Shown here piece by piece: positions 44,422 through 53,880 of a stretch of DNA of 64,000 nucleotides. Below the pieces are notes generated by a model, which was not told where the DNA came from, ran no database searches, and saw only the letters and a program-made list of their open reading frames with translations. A program made the position numbers and the translations under genes. Each line of letters begins with the position of its first letter. Position 1 is the stretch's first letter. Source of the DNA: Nitrospira moscoviensis (GTDB lineage Bacteria; Nitrospirota; Nitrospiria; Nitrospirales; Nitrospiraceae); assembly GCF_001273775.1 (NCBI RefSeq), contig NZ_CP011801.1:3636001-3700000 (forward strand), written 5' to 3'.

Positions 44422-46385
44422 GCACCCTCCCTCAACGGGATCTGCACGTAGACGGACGTGCCTTTCCCCGGTGATGATTCGATCGCCACGGTCCCGTTGA
44501 GCAATGCCGCCCGTTCATGCATGCTTTGGATGCCGAGCCCGGGCGGGCGGCAAGGTGCGCCGCCCCCGTCCACGTCGAACCCGCACCCGTCGTCTTCGAT
44601 GACGGCTTTCACCTGTCCGGCCGTGCCGTGCAACACCACGCTCACCGTCCTCGCCGCCGCATGCCTGGCCGCATTGGTCAAGGCTTCCTGGATGATCCGG
44701 TACAACGTCGTTTCCACGGCGCTCGGTAAGCGGTCGGCCGCCAACCCATCCACGTGGACATCCGCCGCAATGCCGTGGGCCCGTCGGTACTCGCGCGCAT
44801 ATTGGCGCACCGCCTCCGCAAGCCCCAAATCGTCCAGCACGCTGGGCCGCAACCCCCGGGCGATGCGGCGCACTTCGTCGACCGCCTCCGCGGCGATCCG
44901 TCTCAGCGTCTTGGCCTGAGGCGCCGCCTCCTCCATCGCGCGGGCTTCCTCCAGCGACCGGAGCCCCACGGCGAGCGAGGTCAAGGTCTGCCCGATGCCG
45001 TCGTGCAGGTCGCGCGCGATCCGCCGGCGCTCGTCTTCCTGGGCCACCATGATCTTGCCAACCAGCCGCTCCCGCATGGCTTCAGCCCGTTTCCGCTCGG
45101 TAATGTTCTGGACCATGCCCAACGCAAAGATCGGCCCGTCTTCGCGATAGCGGAGCGCGGTGACGGTCAACTGTCCCCAGACCACCCCGCCGGCCTTGGT
45201 CCGATAGCGCTTTTCGATGTGATACGACCGGCGCGCGCCGCGCAACACTTCCTCCGCCAACCGGAGGTCCGCATCGAGATCGCCCGGATGCGTGATCTCT
45301 CCGAACGTCCTCCCGATCAGCTCGGGCGGGCGATACCCCAGCATCTCGCCGAACGCCTCGTTGACTTTCAGAAACCGGCAATCGGACCCGACGATGCCCA
45401 TCCCGATCGGCGCCCCGTCGAAGATCCGGCGGAAACGCTCTTCGCTTTCCTTCAGCTCGCGGGTGATGCGCGTGGGCTCCGTGACATCGTTCACCACGGC
45501 GAGCCGCGCCCGCCAGCCGTCGATCGTGAACGAGTAGAGCCCGAGTTCGACGTCGATGATCGATCCGTCCTTCTTGCGGTGGCGCCAGTTGCCTTCGATC
45601 CTGGGGCTGTCTTGCGCCAGGGGCACGGCCTCCAGAAAGCGCGGCACGTCTTCGGGCGGCCGAATGTCCTTGGCGGTCATCCGCAGAAACTCCTCCCGCG
45701 AGTAACCGTAATGGCGCACGGCGGTCTCATTGACGTCCAGAAACGCGAGCGTGTCCAGATCCACGATCCACATCGGATAGGGCGCATGGTCGAACAGGAG
45801 CCGGTACCGTTCACGGCTTTCCGCCAGCAACCGCTCAGCCTTCGTCCGTTGCAGCAATTCGTCCTGGAGCGAGTCGACGGCATGGGACAGTTCGCTCGTC
45901 CGCTGCCGCACGCGGCGCTCCAACTCGGCATGGGATTCGCGCAGCGCCTGATGCGCCTCTCGTCTGGCTAGGCCCAGCTCCAGCGTGATCCACAGCAACA
46001 CCACCGCAAAAAACCGGTTTGCCAGGTCGATCCAGACCGCCGTGCCGGCCGGCGAGAGAAGGAATCCCACCAGAGTCAATCCCGTGCACCCGGCGGTCAC
46101 CAGCAGCGGAAACTGCCGGCGGGAGGACCACAGAGAAAAATACACCACCCCCGCGTAGAGAAACTCCGGCGCGGCCCCCAGCGGCAGCTCGAGATCAAGG
46201 ACGAACAATCCGAGTATGAGCGCGATGAGCACGCCCTCGAAGAGGCCGCCGCGCTGGGCGTATCGGGCGCAGGACGCCAGCACCACCTGTGACCATTGTC
46301 GCCGGCCATTCCCTTCGCCATCGAGGGGATTGTCCGGCGCACCGCCAGGACAGTTCAGCCGGCTCCGAAAGAACGCGCGGGTCAT
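44418..46385 (-). CDS. Membrane PAS-PAS histidine kinase (HisKA_3 type)
   Basis: 655 residues from ATG 46385, chosen because GGAGGCGGTGCAGTC precedes it. About four membrane helices lie between residues 50 and 137, then a coiled coil, two PAS domains (about 190-300 and 315-425), and the HisKA_3 dimerisation helix with phospho-His in RDLHDGIGQTL. An HATPase domain follows with the N box (ALTNAARHA) and DDGCGFD/GLGIQSMHERA. It is the cognate kinase of the NarL-type regulator whose start it overlaps. The signal is unknown; PAS domains suggest redox, gas or small-molecule sensing. Confidence 0.9.
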   Translation of the reverse strand: MTRAFFRSRLNCPGGAPDNPLDGEGNGRRQWSQVVLASCARYAQRGGLFEGVLIALILGLFVLDLELPLGAAPEFLYAGVVYFSLWSSRRQFPLLVTAGCTGLTLVGFLLSPAGTAVWIDLANRFFAVVLLWITLELGLARREAHQALRESHAELERRVRQRTSELSHAVDSLQDELLQRTKAERLLAESRERYRLLFDHAPYPMWIVDLDTLAFLDVNETAVRHYGYSREEFLRMTAKDIRPPEDVPRFLEAVPLAQDSPRIEGNWRHRKKDGSIIDVELGLYSFTIDGWRARLAVVNDVTEPTRITRELKESEERFRRIFDGAPIGMGIVGSDCRFLKVNEAFGEMLGYRPPELIGRTFGEITHPGDLDADLRLAEEVLRGARRSYHIEKRYRTKAGGVVWGQLTVTALRYREDGPIFALGMVQNITERKRAEAMRERLVGKIMVAQEDERRRIARDLHDGIGQTLTSLAVGLRSLEEARAMEEAAPQAKTLRRIAAEAVDEVRRIARGLRPSVLDDLGLAEAVRQYAREYRRAHGIAADVHVDGLAADRLPSAVETTLYRIIQEALTNAARHAAARTVSVVLHGTAGQVKAVIEDDGCGFDVDGGGAPCRPPGLGIQSMHERAALLNGTVAIESSPGKGTSVYVQIPLREGA

Positions 46386-46507
46386 GACTGCACCGCCTCC
46401 GCCGCCTAGTCTAGAGAGCCCCCTCAGGCTGCGCAAGGCGAACCGCCGCCGCAGCGGTGTCGGGACTGCCGCTTCGCGGCCCTGTCAAAGACGGGAGCCG
46501 GCCCGGC

Positions 46508-47680
46508 TCACAGCTCGCGGACGAATTGCAGCCAGGACATCGCTTTGACGCCTGGAGCCAAGGCGGTGGTCCCGAACGGGGTCGTCGAAGGCTGGTAGAC
46601 CAGAAACATGTTCACGCCGCCGTGCGCTCTCTTCTCCCTCAAGGCTCGACCCAGTCGCTGCATCGGCGCAGCCATCGCCGGCGCCACCGTGCGCCCGGCC
46701 TTGCATTCCACGAGCGAAACCGATCCTCGCCGACCCGGAATCAAGAAATCCACCTCCAGCCCTTGCTCGTCCCGAAAGGAGTAGATCTCGGGGCGCCGGC
46801 CGGCGTTGATCTGAGCTTTGACGATTTCCGACGCGACGAACCCCTCGAAGAGCGGGCCGAGAAAAGGCGACCGTGCCAATTCGCGCGCCGAATCGATGCC
46901 CAGCAGATGGCAGGCCAACCCTGCGTCGGCGACGTACAGTTTAGGGGACTTGATCAGACGCTTGCCGAGATTCTCATAGAACGGCGGCACGATCAGCACC
47001 TGCGCCGTGGTCTCCAACACGCCGAGCCATTGCGTGATCGTCGGCACGCTGACGCCCAACGGCGCGGCCAAGTCGGTTTTGTTCAGAATCTGCCCATGGC
47101 GGCTGGCCACCAATGCGAGGAAGCGCCGAAATGTCGAGAGGTCCTTCACGGCCGTGACGGCGCGCACGTCCCGCTCCAGATACGTCTGCACGTAGGAATT
47201 GAACCACTGCGGCGCGGCGCCCGGACGCGCCACCGCCTCGGGATATCCTCCCAGGAGCAGGCTGACCTTGGGGCTTTCCCGCGTCGACAACGGGCGCAGT
47301 TGCAGCACGGCGGCCCGGCCGGCCATGGACTCCGTCACTCCCTGCATCAACGGCGCTTCCTGCGAACCGGTCAGCAGCCATTGGCCGGTCTTCCGGGGGC
47401 GCTGATCGATACGCACCCGCACCAGGCCGAACACTTCCGGCACATTCTGCACTTCATCGAGAATCACGGGCGGCGTCACGGAGTCGAGAAATCCGTGGGG
47501 GTCGGCCCGCAATCGAGCCACGATGGACGGATCTTCCAACAGGAAGTAGGCGGCCTCGGGGAAGAGATGCCGCAGGAGCCATGTCTTGCCGGCCCGCCTC
47601 GGCCCCGTCAGCACAACGGCCGCAAAGTTCCTTGCCGCCTTCCTGAGCGGCCCTTCCAGTTCACGATGAAGATATCGCAT
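46508..47680 (-). CDS. DUF4143-type AAA ATPase
   Basis: 390 residues. Walker A GPRRAGKT at 26-33, Walker B PPVILDEVQ, and a C-terminal DUF4143 domain with the nuclease-like end GLEVDFLIPGRRGSVSLVECKAG. These ATPases are widespread, often mobile, and of uncertain function. The gene stands alone among signalling genes. Ten bases before its ATG is a perfect dyad (47689-47711), and its upstream region is AT-rich compared with neighbours, which fits a self-contained, recently acquired unit. Confidence 0.88.
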   Translation of the reverse strand: MRYLHRELEGPLRKAARNFAAVVLTGPRRAGKTWLLRHLFPEAAYFLLEDPSIVARLRADPHGFLDSVTPPVILDEVQNVPEVFGLVRVRIDQRPRKTGQWLLTGSQEAPLMQGVTESMAGRAAVLQLRPLSTRESPKVSLLLGGYPEAVARPGAAPQWFNSYVQTYLERDVRAVTAVKDLSTFRRFLALVASRHGQILNKTDLAAPLGVSVPTITQWLGVLETTAQVLIVPPFYENLGKRLIKSPKLYVADAGLACHLLGIDSARELARSPFLGPLFEGFVASEIVKAQINAGRRPEIYSFRDEQGLEVDFLIPGRRGSVSLVECKAGRTVAPAMAAPMQRLGRALREKRAHGGVNMFLVYQPSTTPFGTTALAPGVKAMSWLQFVREL

Positions 47681-47688
47681 GGATGAGT

Positions 47689-47711
47689 ATTCTAAAGTAC
47701 GAGTTTAGAAT
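47689..47711. promoter_or_regulatory. Perfect dyad operator candidate
   Basis: ATTCTAAA, seven bases, TTTAGAAT: eight-base perfect arms, ending nine bases before the ATG at 47680 of the DUF4143 ATPase. Symmetry, AT-richness and position fit an operator or the core of a promoter under autorepression. No adjacent repressor gene is seen. Confidence 0.45.
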
Positions 47712-47811
47712 TCTCAAGCCTGACGGAAGGTGATCGCCGACACCGGCCGGCGCATCATGATGACGAGAGGCGAGAAGAGGCGAGTGCGTGAAGACGACGC
47801 GCCGAAGACCG

Positions 47812-49080
47812 TCACGCCTCGCGGGGCGACGGAATCGTGACGGTGATCGTCGTGCCTTCGCCGGGGCGGCTCTCGATCGAGACCGTTCCGCCGAGCGGCC
47901 GCACTCGCTCGTGCATGCTGGTGAGGCCGATGCCCTTCCGGCTCTCCGACGGGCGGCCGGGATCGAATCCCGCTCCGTCGTCGGCGACCGTCAACGTGAG
48001 GCGGTCGGGACTGCCGGCCAGCCGGACGCGCACATGGGTCGCACGCGCGTGTTTATGGATGTTGGACAGGCTCTCCTGCAGCAGGCGATACAGGCAGACG
48101 ATGATCGGCATCGGCAGGCGGCCGGGCACGTCCTCTTCCTCGAACTCGATCCGGAGACCGGCGTAGTCGGCCATCTCCTTGAGATGGCTCCGCATGGAGC
48201 TGGCCAACGACACGGTATCGAGATTTCGCGGATGGAGGTCGTGGGCGAGATGGCGGAAGTCCTCCAGGAGGTCGACGAGCTTTTTTCGCACCGATTCCAG
48301 GCGCGGGACCAGCGCGGGCTGGGCCGTCCGGAGCACTTTCGCCAGCGTATTGGCTTCCAGAATCGCGGCGGTGAGGCGCTGGCAATGATCGTCGTGCAGC
48401 TCGCAGGCGATCCGCCGGCGCTCTTCTTCCTGCGCCGAGAATAGTTTCCCCGCGAGATCACGCAGCTCGGCCCGGTTTCCTTCCAGCTCGAGTTGATGCC
48501 GGCGCAACACCTCTTCCGCTTCCTTGCGCCGCGTAATGTCTTTGAACGTGACACGCAGACAGCCGCCCTGGCCTTGATCGTTCCGAGCCGGGGCCGCTTG
48601 GAGGGAGGCAAAAAAGCCTCCACCGCGGGCTCGCTTCATTTCGAACTCACCGCTGTTCGGTTCTTGCTTGGCAACCACCTCCCGGCAGAACAGGATGAAC
48701 CGATGGACATCGCGCTCGGAGAAGTAGGCATTGAAACTGGTCGGCGTCCGGCGTACCGGCTGTTCGCCCAGTAGCGCTAAACCGGCGGGGTTGATATCGA
48801 TCATCCGGCCGGTAGAATCGATCGTGACGTAGCCGATGGGGATCGACTCGTACAATTCGCGATACCGGTTCCGGCTCTCCTCCGCCTCCGCCTGCGCCTT
48901 CCGTAGCTCGTGGCATTGCATCTCGAGCTCGATCTGATGCACGCGCAACTCATGGACCAGCGCCTCGACATTTTCCGGCGCGAGACTGGGGACCGACTGC
49001 TGCACCAGGCGGCTCAACTGCGTTTCGGCGCGCCGGCGAAGATCGTCCGGCTCTTGGGCGCGGCTCGCAAGGTTAGCCAT
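47812..49080 (-). CDS. Cytoplasmic PAS histidine kinase (HisKA_3 type)
   Basis: 422 residues without membrane helices. An N-terminal coiled coil (about 1-70) is followed by a PAS domain (about 70-190; YESIPIGYVTIDSTGRMIDINPAG), a HisKA_3 helix with the phospho-His in CELHDDHCQRL, and an HATPase domain with LSNIHKHARA, DDGAGFDPG and GIGLTSMHERV. No response regulator gene is adjacent, so it is an orphan kinase or acts on a regulator elsewhere. Upstream lies a 13-base tandem repeat. Confidence 0.9.
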   Translation of the reverse strand: MANLASRAQEPDDLRRRAETQLSRLVQQSVPSLAPENVEALVHELRVHQIELEMQCHELRKAQAEAEESRNRYRELYESIPIGYVTIDSTGRMIDINPAGLALLGEQPVRRTPTSFNAYFSERDVHRFILFCREVVAKQEPNSGEFEMKRARGGGFFASLQAAPARNDQGQGGCLRVTFKDITRRKEAEEVLRRHQLELEGNRAELRDLAGKLFSAQEEERRRIACELHDDHCQRLTAAILEANTLAKVLRTAQPALVPRLESVRKKLVDLLEDFRHLAHDLHPRNLDTVSLASSMRSHLKEMADYAGLRIEFEEEDVPGRLPMPIIVCLYRLLQESLSNIHKHARATHVRVRLAGSPDRLTLTVADDGAGFDPGRPSESRKGIGLTSMHERVRPLGGTVSIESRPGEGTTITVTIPSPREA

Positions 49081-49090
49081 AGAGACACCA

Positions 49091-49152
49091 GTCTTTCCGG
49101 CTTGTCTTTCCGGCTTGTCTTTCCGGCTTGTCTTTCCGGCTTGTCTTTCCGG
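49091..49152. repeat. 13-base tandem repeat
   Basis: About 4.8 head-to-tail copies of GTCTTTCCGGCTT start at 49091, 49104, 49117, 49130 and 49143, ten bases upstream of the kinase start at 49080. The unit is not a multiple of three and the stretch is outside the coding frames chosen. It could alter spacing between a promoter and the kinase gene. Confidence 0.85.
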
Positions 49153-49184
49153 AGACGCACCAGCTACCTATCCTGTTCATCTCT

Positions 49185-49243
49185 CCCTTACCCCTTTACC
49201 CCCGTTACCCCACTACCCCTCTTTACCCCGCTACCCCCTCCCT
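49185..49243 (-). repeat. G-run repeat, predicted G-quadruplex array
   Basis: On the minus strand, seven runs of three to five G are separated by three to six bases, mostly as GGGGTAA or GGGGTAG units. Four runs with short loops satisfy the usual G-quadruplex pattern several times over. The last codons and TAA of the CheB-CheR-PAS gene lie inside it. Confidence 0.7.
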
Positions 49244-52200
49244 AGGCCTGACGATGGTGCCGATGCCGACCGGCATCCCTTCGCCGCCGGTGATGCGGAA
49301 GATCGTCAGCCGCACCGGCACACGCGTTCCGTCTTGGCGGATCAACTCCTTGTCGAACTCGCGGGGTTCGCCCGTCCCGAGCACATGCCTGACTACGGCC
49401 TCGTTGTCGCTGAGATATTCGGGCGGCGTGAGGTCCTGGTAGCGCCGGCGGCCGACGAGGGCCTCGCGGGGATACCCGAGCATGCGGGCGAGGGCCTCGT
49501 TTACGTCGACCAGGAGCCCCTCGGCCGTGGCGAAGCCCATCGCTTCAGTTGCCGACTGAAACAGCGCCGAGGTCCGCTCCTCCGCCTCGCGCCGCGGCGT
49601 CACTTCCAATCCGACTCCCCATTCGGCCCACCCGGGAATCGGCACTCGGCCCGCCAGGTTGAGCCACGTCACCCGTTTGATTGTCCCATCCTTGGCGGCG
49701 AGGCGCCACTCCCATTCTCCCGAGTCGGCGCCGCGCTGATCCCGCCCCCGGCCCAGCCGCGCGCGGGCGGCCGCCTCGTCGGGGAACAGCAGCTTCAGCT
49801 GGTCCGGGCGGCCGATGACCTCGTCCGCCCGATACCCCGTGACCCGTTCGCACTCCCGGTTCCACGCGATGATCCGATGATGCTCGTCGAACGCCGCGAT
49901 CATGACCGGCATGTTCTCGAACAAGGTTTGCAGCCGCCGCTCGCTCTCGCGCAGCGACGCCTCCAGCTTTTTCACCGTGCCGATGTTCGTGAAGGTCAGC
50001 ACGCCGCCGTCGATCACGTTGTCCATCGTCCGGTAGGGCATGATGCGCAGCAGATACCAGTCGCCCGTCTTCGTTTCGACCTGCAGTTCCTTGTACACCA
50101 GCGTGTCGAGCACCTCTTTCAGATCGTCGGCCAGCGATTCGTACTTCAAATTGGTCGCGATGTCGCTGATCGGGCGGCCGACGTCGGTCGGAATCAGCTT
50201 GATGACGGCCGCCGCCTGCGGGGTGAAGCGGGTGATGTGCAGATGGTTGTCGACGAAGACGGTCGCGATGTCCGTGCTGTTCAGCAGATTTTTCATATCG
50301 CTGTTGGCCCGCGACACGTCGTCCATCTTCTGCTGCAGCTCCGAGTTCACCGTGACCAGTTCTTCATTCAAGGATTGCAACTCTTCCTTCGATGTCGTCA
50401 GCTCTTCGTTCGTGCTCTGCAGCTCTTCGTTGGTCGACTGCAGTTCTTCATTGGCCGACTTCAACTCTTCCTGGGACGTTTCCATTTCCTCGATGGTGAT
50501 CTGCAACTGCTCCTTGGTATGCAGCAGTTCCTTGGTAAGCGCGGTCGTTTCCTTGCCCCGCTTGCCGGTTCGTTCGGCGGCTCGGCCGTCGGGCGCCGGC
50601 TCCGGGCGTTTTCCCTCCTCGAACGCCACCAGCACCATGCCGCGGAGTCCCACCCGCCCCGTCACCGGCCTGACGATCACCGACACCGTCTCATAGCCTC
50701 CGTTCGCCTGCACGCGAATACCCTGTCCCGTGATTTCCCGCCGGTGGAGCAGGGCCTTGCGGATGAGGCTGCCCAATTCCAGCCGCAACCCTTCCCGGGC
50801 CATCGTGAAGATGTTCATCGCCGCTTCCCCGGACGCCGGCTCCAGATACTTCCCCGTGCGCCCCTGGATGTACAAGATTTCTCCGCCTTCGTTGACCAGG
50901 ACCGACGGGGGGGCGAACCGCTCCAAGAGAATTTGGCGCGACGCCTCGGCCAGGGAAATGCCCAGCTCCGTCTCCGACTTGCGGGCTCCCGGCGCCTTGC
51001 CCGCATCGCGGGGCAGCAAGGTGGACGGCAGATCCACGTAGGACGCGGTGCCGGCACGGGACTCCTTGCGGCGGAAGATCTTCCACTTGTTGTCGACGGG
51101 GGCGAACAGATCGTGATAGCTTCCGATCGTCTCGCTGGAACCCAAAAACAAAATCCCGCCGGGGTTGAGCGTGTAATGGAACATGGGCAGCAGCTTGCGC
51201 TGGAGCTCGGCCGTGAAATAAATGAGCAGATTCCGGCAGCACAGCAGATCGAGCTTGGTGAAGGGCGGGTCCATGATGACGTTCTGCGGTGCAAAGACGA
51301 TCATCTCCCGGATCTGCTTCGCCACCCGATAGCCGTGATCCTCCTTCACGAAAAACCGCTGCAGGCGGGCCGGCGACACGTCCGCCCGAATCGTCGGCAG
51401 ATAGACGCCCTGGCGGGCCCGATCGACCGCCTCCTTGTCGATGTCGGTGGCGAAGATCTGCACCTTGACGGTGCCCTCCAGCTTCAGCTGGTCCAGACAC
51501 TCCGCCGCCACGATGGCGACCGAATAGGCCTCCTCGCCGGTCGAGCAGCCGGGAATCCAGATCCGCACGGCGCCGCCTTTGGGCTTGTTTCGCAGCACCG
51601 CGGGCAGCGCCTCCTTCAGCGCCTTGAACGCCTCCGGATCGCGGAAAAAACTCGTCACGCCGATGAGCAGCTCCCGGAACAGCAAATCCAGCTCGTGGGG
51701 ATTGTCCTGGAGAAACTTGGCGTACTTCGCGAGCTGCGCGATCTGGTGCACGTTCATCCGGCGCTCGATTCGGCGGTAGATCGTGTTTTTCTTATAAAAG
51801 GAAAAATCGTGTCCGGTATGGGTCCGCAGCAGGGCGAAGATGCGGGCCAGCGCCCCGGACACCGTCCGCTCCGTCCCCAACGCCTCGCGCGGCACCTTGG
51901 AAGAATGCCGCGCGTAGGCGAGAAGCTTGTCGGGCATATCGTGAGGAGCGGCCACGTAATCCACCAGCCCGGTGCCCAACGCGCTCTTCGGCATGCTGTC
52001 GTACTTGGCCGACGACGCCTCCTGCACCACCGCAAGCCCCAAATGCTCCTTGATCGCTTTGATCCCCAGCGTGCCGTCGCTCCCCATGCCGGAAAAGATG
52101 ACCGCGATCGCCCGGTCCTGTTGGTCCTCGGCCAGGTGCCGCAGGAACAGGTCGATCGGCGCGCGCGCGCCGCGGGGCGTCGTCGGTTCATGCAGGTGCA

Positions 52201-52573
52201 GCACGCCGTGAAAGATCGTCATGTCTTTATTGGGCGGAATGATATGGAGGCGGTTGGGCAGGACCGGCATCTCGTCTTCCGCCTGCACGACTTTCATGGT
52301 CGTGCAGCGGCGCAGCAGATCCGGCATCATGCCCTTGTGCGTGGGATCCAAATGCGGCACGAGCACGAAGCCGAAGCCGCTGTCCGCCGGCATGTGGGCG
52401 AAGAACTGCTCGAAGGCCTCCAAGGCGCCGGCCGACCCACCCATGCCGATGATGTACGACGGCCGCTTCGTCGATGAGGACCGGCGCGGCGTGCCGGCGG
52501 CAGACTTCTTGCGAACTGCCGGGCGTGGCGCCGACCGAAACTCTCCGCGTCTAGTCGCCGGTCTCTTCGGCAT
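49223..52573 (-). CDS. CheB-CheR-PAS fusion signalling protein
   Basis: 1116 residues from ATG 52573. After a basic tail comes a CheB methylesterase domain (about 40-225; Ser in GMGGSAGA, His in LVPHLDP, Asp in GMGSDGTLG), then a CheR methyltransferase domain (about 235-500; [28 protein letters not shown]). A long coiled coil follows with repeated [13 protein letters not shown] heptads, then three to four PAS domains (about 790 to the end). No kinase domain follows. Such fusions are thought to modify receptors in response to PAS signals. The C-terminus ends inside a G-rich repeat. Upstream starts in the same frame lack a better ribosome site. Confidence 0.88.
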   Translation of the reverse strand: MPKRPATRRGEFRSAPRPAVRKKSAAGTPRRSSSTKRPSYIIGMGGSAGALEAFEQFFAHMPADSGFGFVLVPHLDPTHKGMMPDLLRRCTTMKVVQAEDEMPVLPNRLHIIPPNKDMTIFHGVLHLHEPTTPRGARAPIDLFLRHLAEDQQDRAIAVIFSGMGSDGTLGIKAIKEHLGLAVVQEASSAKYDSMPKSALGTGLVDYVAAPHDMPDKLLAYARHSSKVPREALGTERTVSGALARIFALLRTHTGHDFSFYKKNTIYRRIERRMNVHQIAQLAKYAKFLQDNPHELDLLFRELLIGVTSFFRDPEAFKALKEALPAVLRNKPKGGAVRIWIPGCSTGEEAYSVAIVAAECLDQLKLEGTVKVQIFATDIDKEAVDRARQGVYLPTIRADVSPARLQRFFVKEDHGYRVAKQIREMIVFAPQNVIMDPPFTKLDLLCCRNLLIYFTAELQRKLLPMFHYTLNPGGILFLGSSETIGSYHDLFAPVDNKWKIFRRKESRAGTASYVDLPSTLLPRDAGKAPGARKSETELGISLAEASRQILLERFAPPSVLVNEGGEILYIQGRTGKYLEPASGEAAMNIFTMAREGLRLELGSLIRKALLHRREITGQGIRVQANGGYETVSVIVRPVTGRVGLRGMVLVAFEEGKRPEPAPDGRAAERTGKRGKETTALTKELLHTKEQLQITIEEMETSQEELKSANEELQSTNEELQSTNEELTTSKEELQSLNEELVTVNSELQQKMDDVSRANSDMKNLLNSTDIATVFVDNHLHITRFTPQAAAVIKLIPTDVGRPISDIATNLKYESLADDLKEVLDTLVYKELQVETKTGDWYLLRIMPYRTMDNVIDGGVLTFTNIGTVKKLEASLRESERRLQTLFENMPVMIAAFDEHHRIIAWNRECERVTGYRADEVIGRPDQLKLLFPDEAAARARLGRGRDQRGADSGEWEWRLAAKDGTIKRVTWLNLAGRVPIPGWAEWGVGLEVTPRREAEERTSALFQSATEAMGFATAEGLLVDVNEALARMLGYPREALVGRRRYQDLTPPEYLSDNEAVVRHVLGTGEPREFDKELIRQDGTRVPVRLTIFRITGGEGMPVGIGTIVRPREGVAG

Positions 52574-52702
52574 CGCGATCAGGCTCCCGGTGAGTTGGGA
52601 AATCGGTTTGCAAAGGGAGCAAATTGTAGGCTTGTGCCGGGATGCTCGCAAGAGGCTTGGAAGCCTTATAGGGAGCCGGAACGGAGTCAGGGGAGCCGGA
52701 AG

Positions 52703-52765
52703 GGGGTCAGGCACCATTTGTCGGGACGACCCGTAGGGCGCTGCGCGCAAATGGTGCCTGACCCC
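52703..52765. repeat. REP-like palindrome
   Basis: Perfect 18-base inverted arms, GGGGTCAGGCACCATTTG at 52703-52720 and its exact complement at 52748-52765, enclose 27 bases. It lies in the gap between the CheB-type gene and the CheB-CheR-PAS gene and ends eight bases before the former's stop. It could act as a terminator-like hairpin. Elements with this GGTCAGGCACC core are, from memory, widespread REP-like repeats. Confidence 0.85.
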
Positions 52766-52773
52766 TTGCATGC

Positions 52774-53445
52774 TCACCGCCTCGTCGCCCGCCGTGCCGG
52801 GATTTCGCGACCGGCGGCCAGCGCCGCCACCACCGGCCCCAGCTCGTCGATCCGAAACACCCCGTTCACGTCGTCGTACCGCAAGGCGTTCAACGGCATG
52901 GACGGCATGTAGGCTTCTTCAGGATCTTGTGCGAGGGTGAGCCCGGATGCCTTGGCGATCGCGATCAACCCGCTGACCCCGTCTTCGCCGCAACCGGTCA
53001 GGAGTATGCCGACGACGCGCCGCCCGTAGGTCTCCGCCGCGGACCGAAAGAGCGGATCGACGGCCGGCCTGGTGCTGTGCTCTCGCGGGCCGCGCCGAAT
53101 GGCGAGGCGGCGGCCCGTTTCGAAGAGTAGATGATGATCCGGCGGAGCGAGGTAGATGTGCCCCTGTTTCATGGCGGTGCGACCGGCAGGTTCGATCACC
53201 GGCAAGGCCGAGCGGCGGCCCAATACCTGCGCAAGCTCCCCCGGCGCCGCGCTGCGGTGGAGCACCACCCCCACGGCAGCCGGCATGCCGGCGGGAAACG
53301 CCGCGAACAATTCCCTCAACGCCATGACGCCCCCGGCCGACGCGCCGATCACGACGACGTCCCGTTTGATGCCTTCTGAATTGATCGCTGTGCGAGGCCG
53401 TGGGAGTCGAATCGGAAAACCGTTGTCGGCCTTACTCCACGGCAT
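52774..53445 (-). CDS. CheB-type protein-glutamate methylesterase (no receiver domain)
   Basis: 223 residues: only the catalytic domain. Active-site residues are Ser in VIGASAGG, His in VVLHRSAA and Asp in LLTGCGEDG. The N-terminal receiver found in classical CheB is absent, so activity is not controlled by phosphorylation of this chain. The zinc-ribbon protein immediately upstream overlaps it by 14 bases. In related proteins such a ribbon is the C-terminal part of one polypeptide, so the two probably form a complex. Confidence 0.88.
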   Translation of the reverse strand: MPWSKADNGFPIRLPRPRTAINSEGIKRDVVVIGASAGGVMALRELFAAFPAGMPAAVGVVLHRSAAPGELAQVLGRRSALPVIEPAGRTAMKQGHIYLAPPDHHLLFETGRRLAIRRGPREHSTRPAVDPLFRSAAETYGRRVVGILLTGCGEDGVSGLIAIAKASGLTLAQDPEEAYMPSMPLNALRYDDVNGVFRIDELGPVVAALAAGREIPARRATRR

Positions 53446-53824
53446 GGCTGGCCTCGATCATGGCGCGAATCGCGAGGCATTGCTTCCTCACTTCGTTGAT
53501 GCGGCGGCGGATCTGTGCGCGCCGGCGCCCGCCCGCCGTTTTCATTTCGGCGAGGAGGTCTTCATAGACGTAGACCAATTGCTTGAGCAGGAGCGCGGCT
53601 GACCACAAGCTCCGCTCCAATTGGGCTTCTTTGGCGTCGAGCAGACTGGCGGGGGCATAGCGATGATCCACCTGGCAGCGGTACAGGAGGTGCCCGTGCG
53701 GTCCTTCCCGTTCGAATCGCAGCACGCCGAAACAGTCGGGGCACGAGATGGGAACGACACAGGGTTCCCGAGCGGCGGAAGGAGGAGAGAGAGAAGAGGT
53801 CGTACGCCGCCGCGCCTGTTTCAT
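53432..53824 (-). CDS. CheB-associated zinc-ribbon/helical protein
   Basis: 130 residues. After a disordered start, CPDC (28-31) and CQVDH (50-54) form a zinc ribbon, followed by RYAPASLLDAKEAQLERSLWSAALLL, a helix normally seen at the end of stand-alone CheB proteins. The rest is helical and basic. It overlaps the CheB gene by 14 bases and precedes it, the reverse of the fused domain order. Likely a subunit or regulator of CheB. Confidence 0.72.
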   Translation of the reverse strand: MKQARRRTTSSLSPPSAAREPCVVPISCPDCFGVLRFEREGPHGHLLYRCQVDHRYAPASLLDAKEAQLERSLWSAALLLKQLVYVYEDLLAEMKTAGGRRRAQIRRRINEVRKQCLAIRAMIEASHAVE

Positions 53825-53880
53825 GGCAGCGCCACGGTAGTACGGAGGAATAAGCGCGGGATACTAGGGAGAACCCTAGG

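Noticed and set aside
49091..49152. CRISPR-like array
   Set aside because: Units are 13 bases, directly adjacent without spacers, and no cas gene is near.
49115..52477. Plus-strand open frame of about 1100 codons opposite the CheB-CheR-PAS gene
   Set aside because: It is an antisense shadow; its Phe/Leu/Arg repeats mirror the ELQSTNEEL coiled coil on the other strand.
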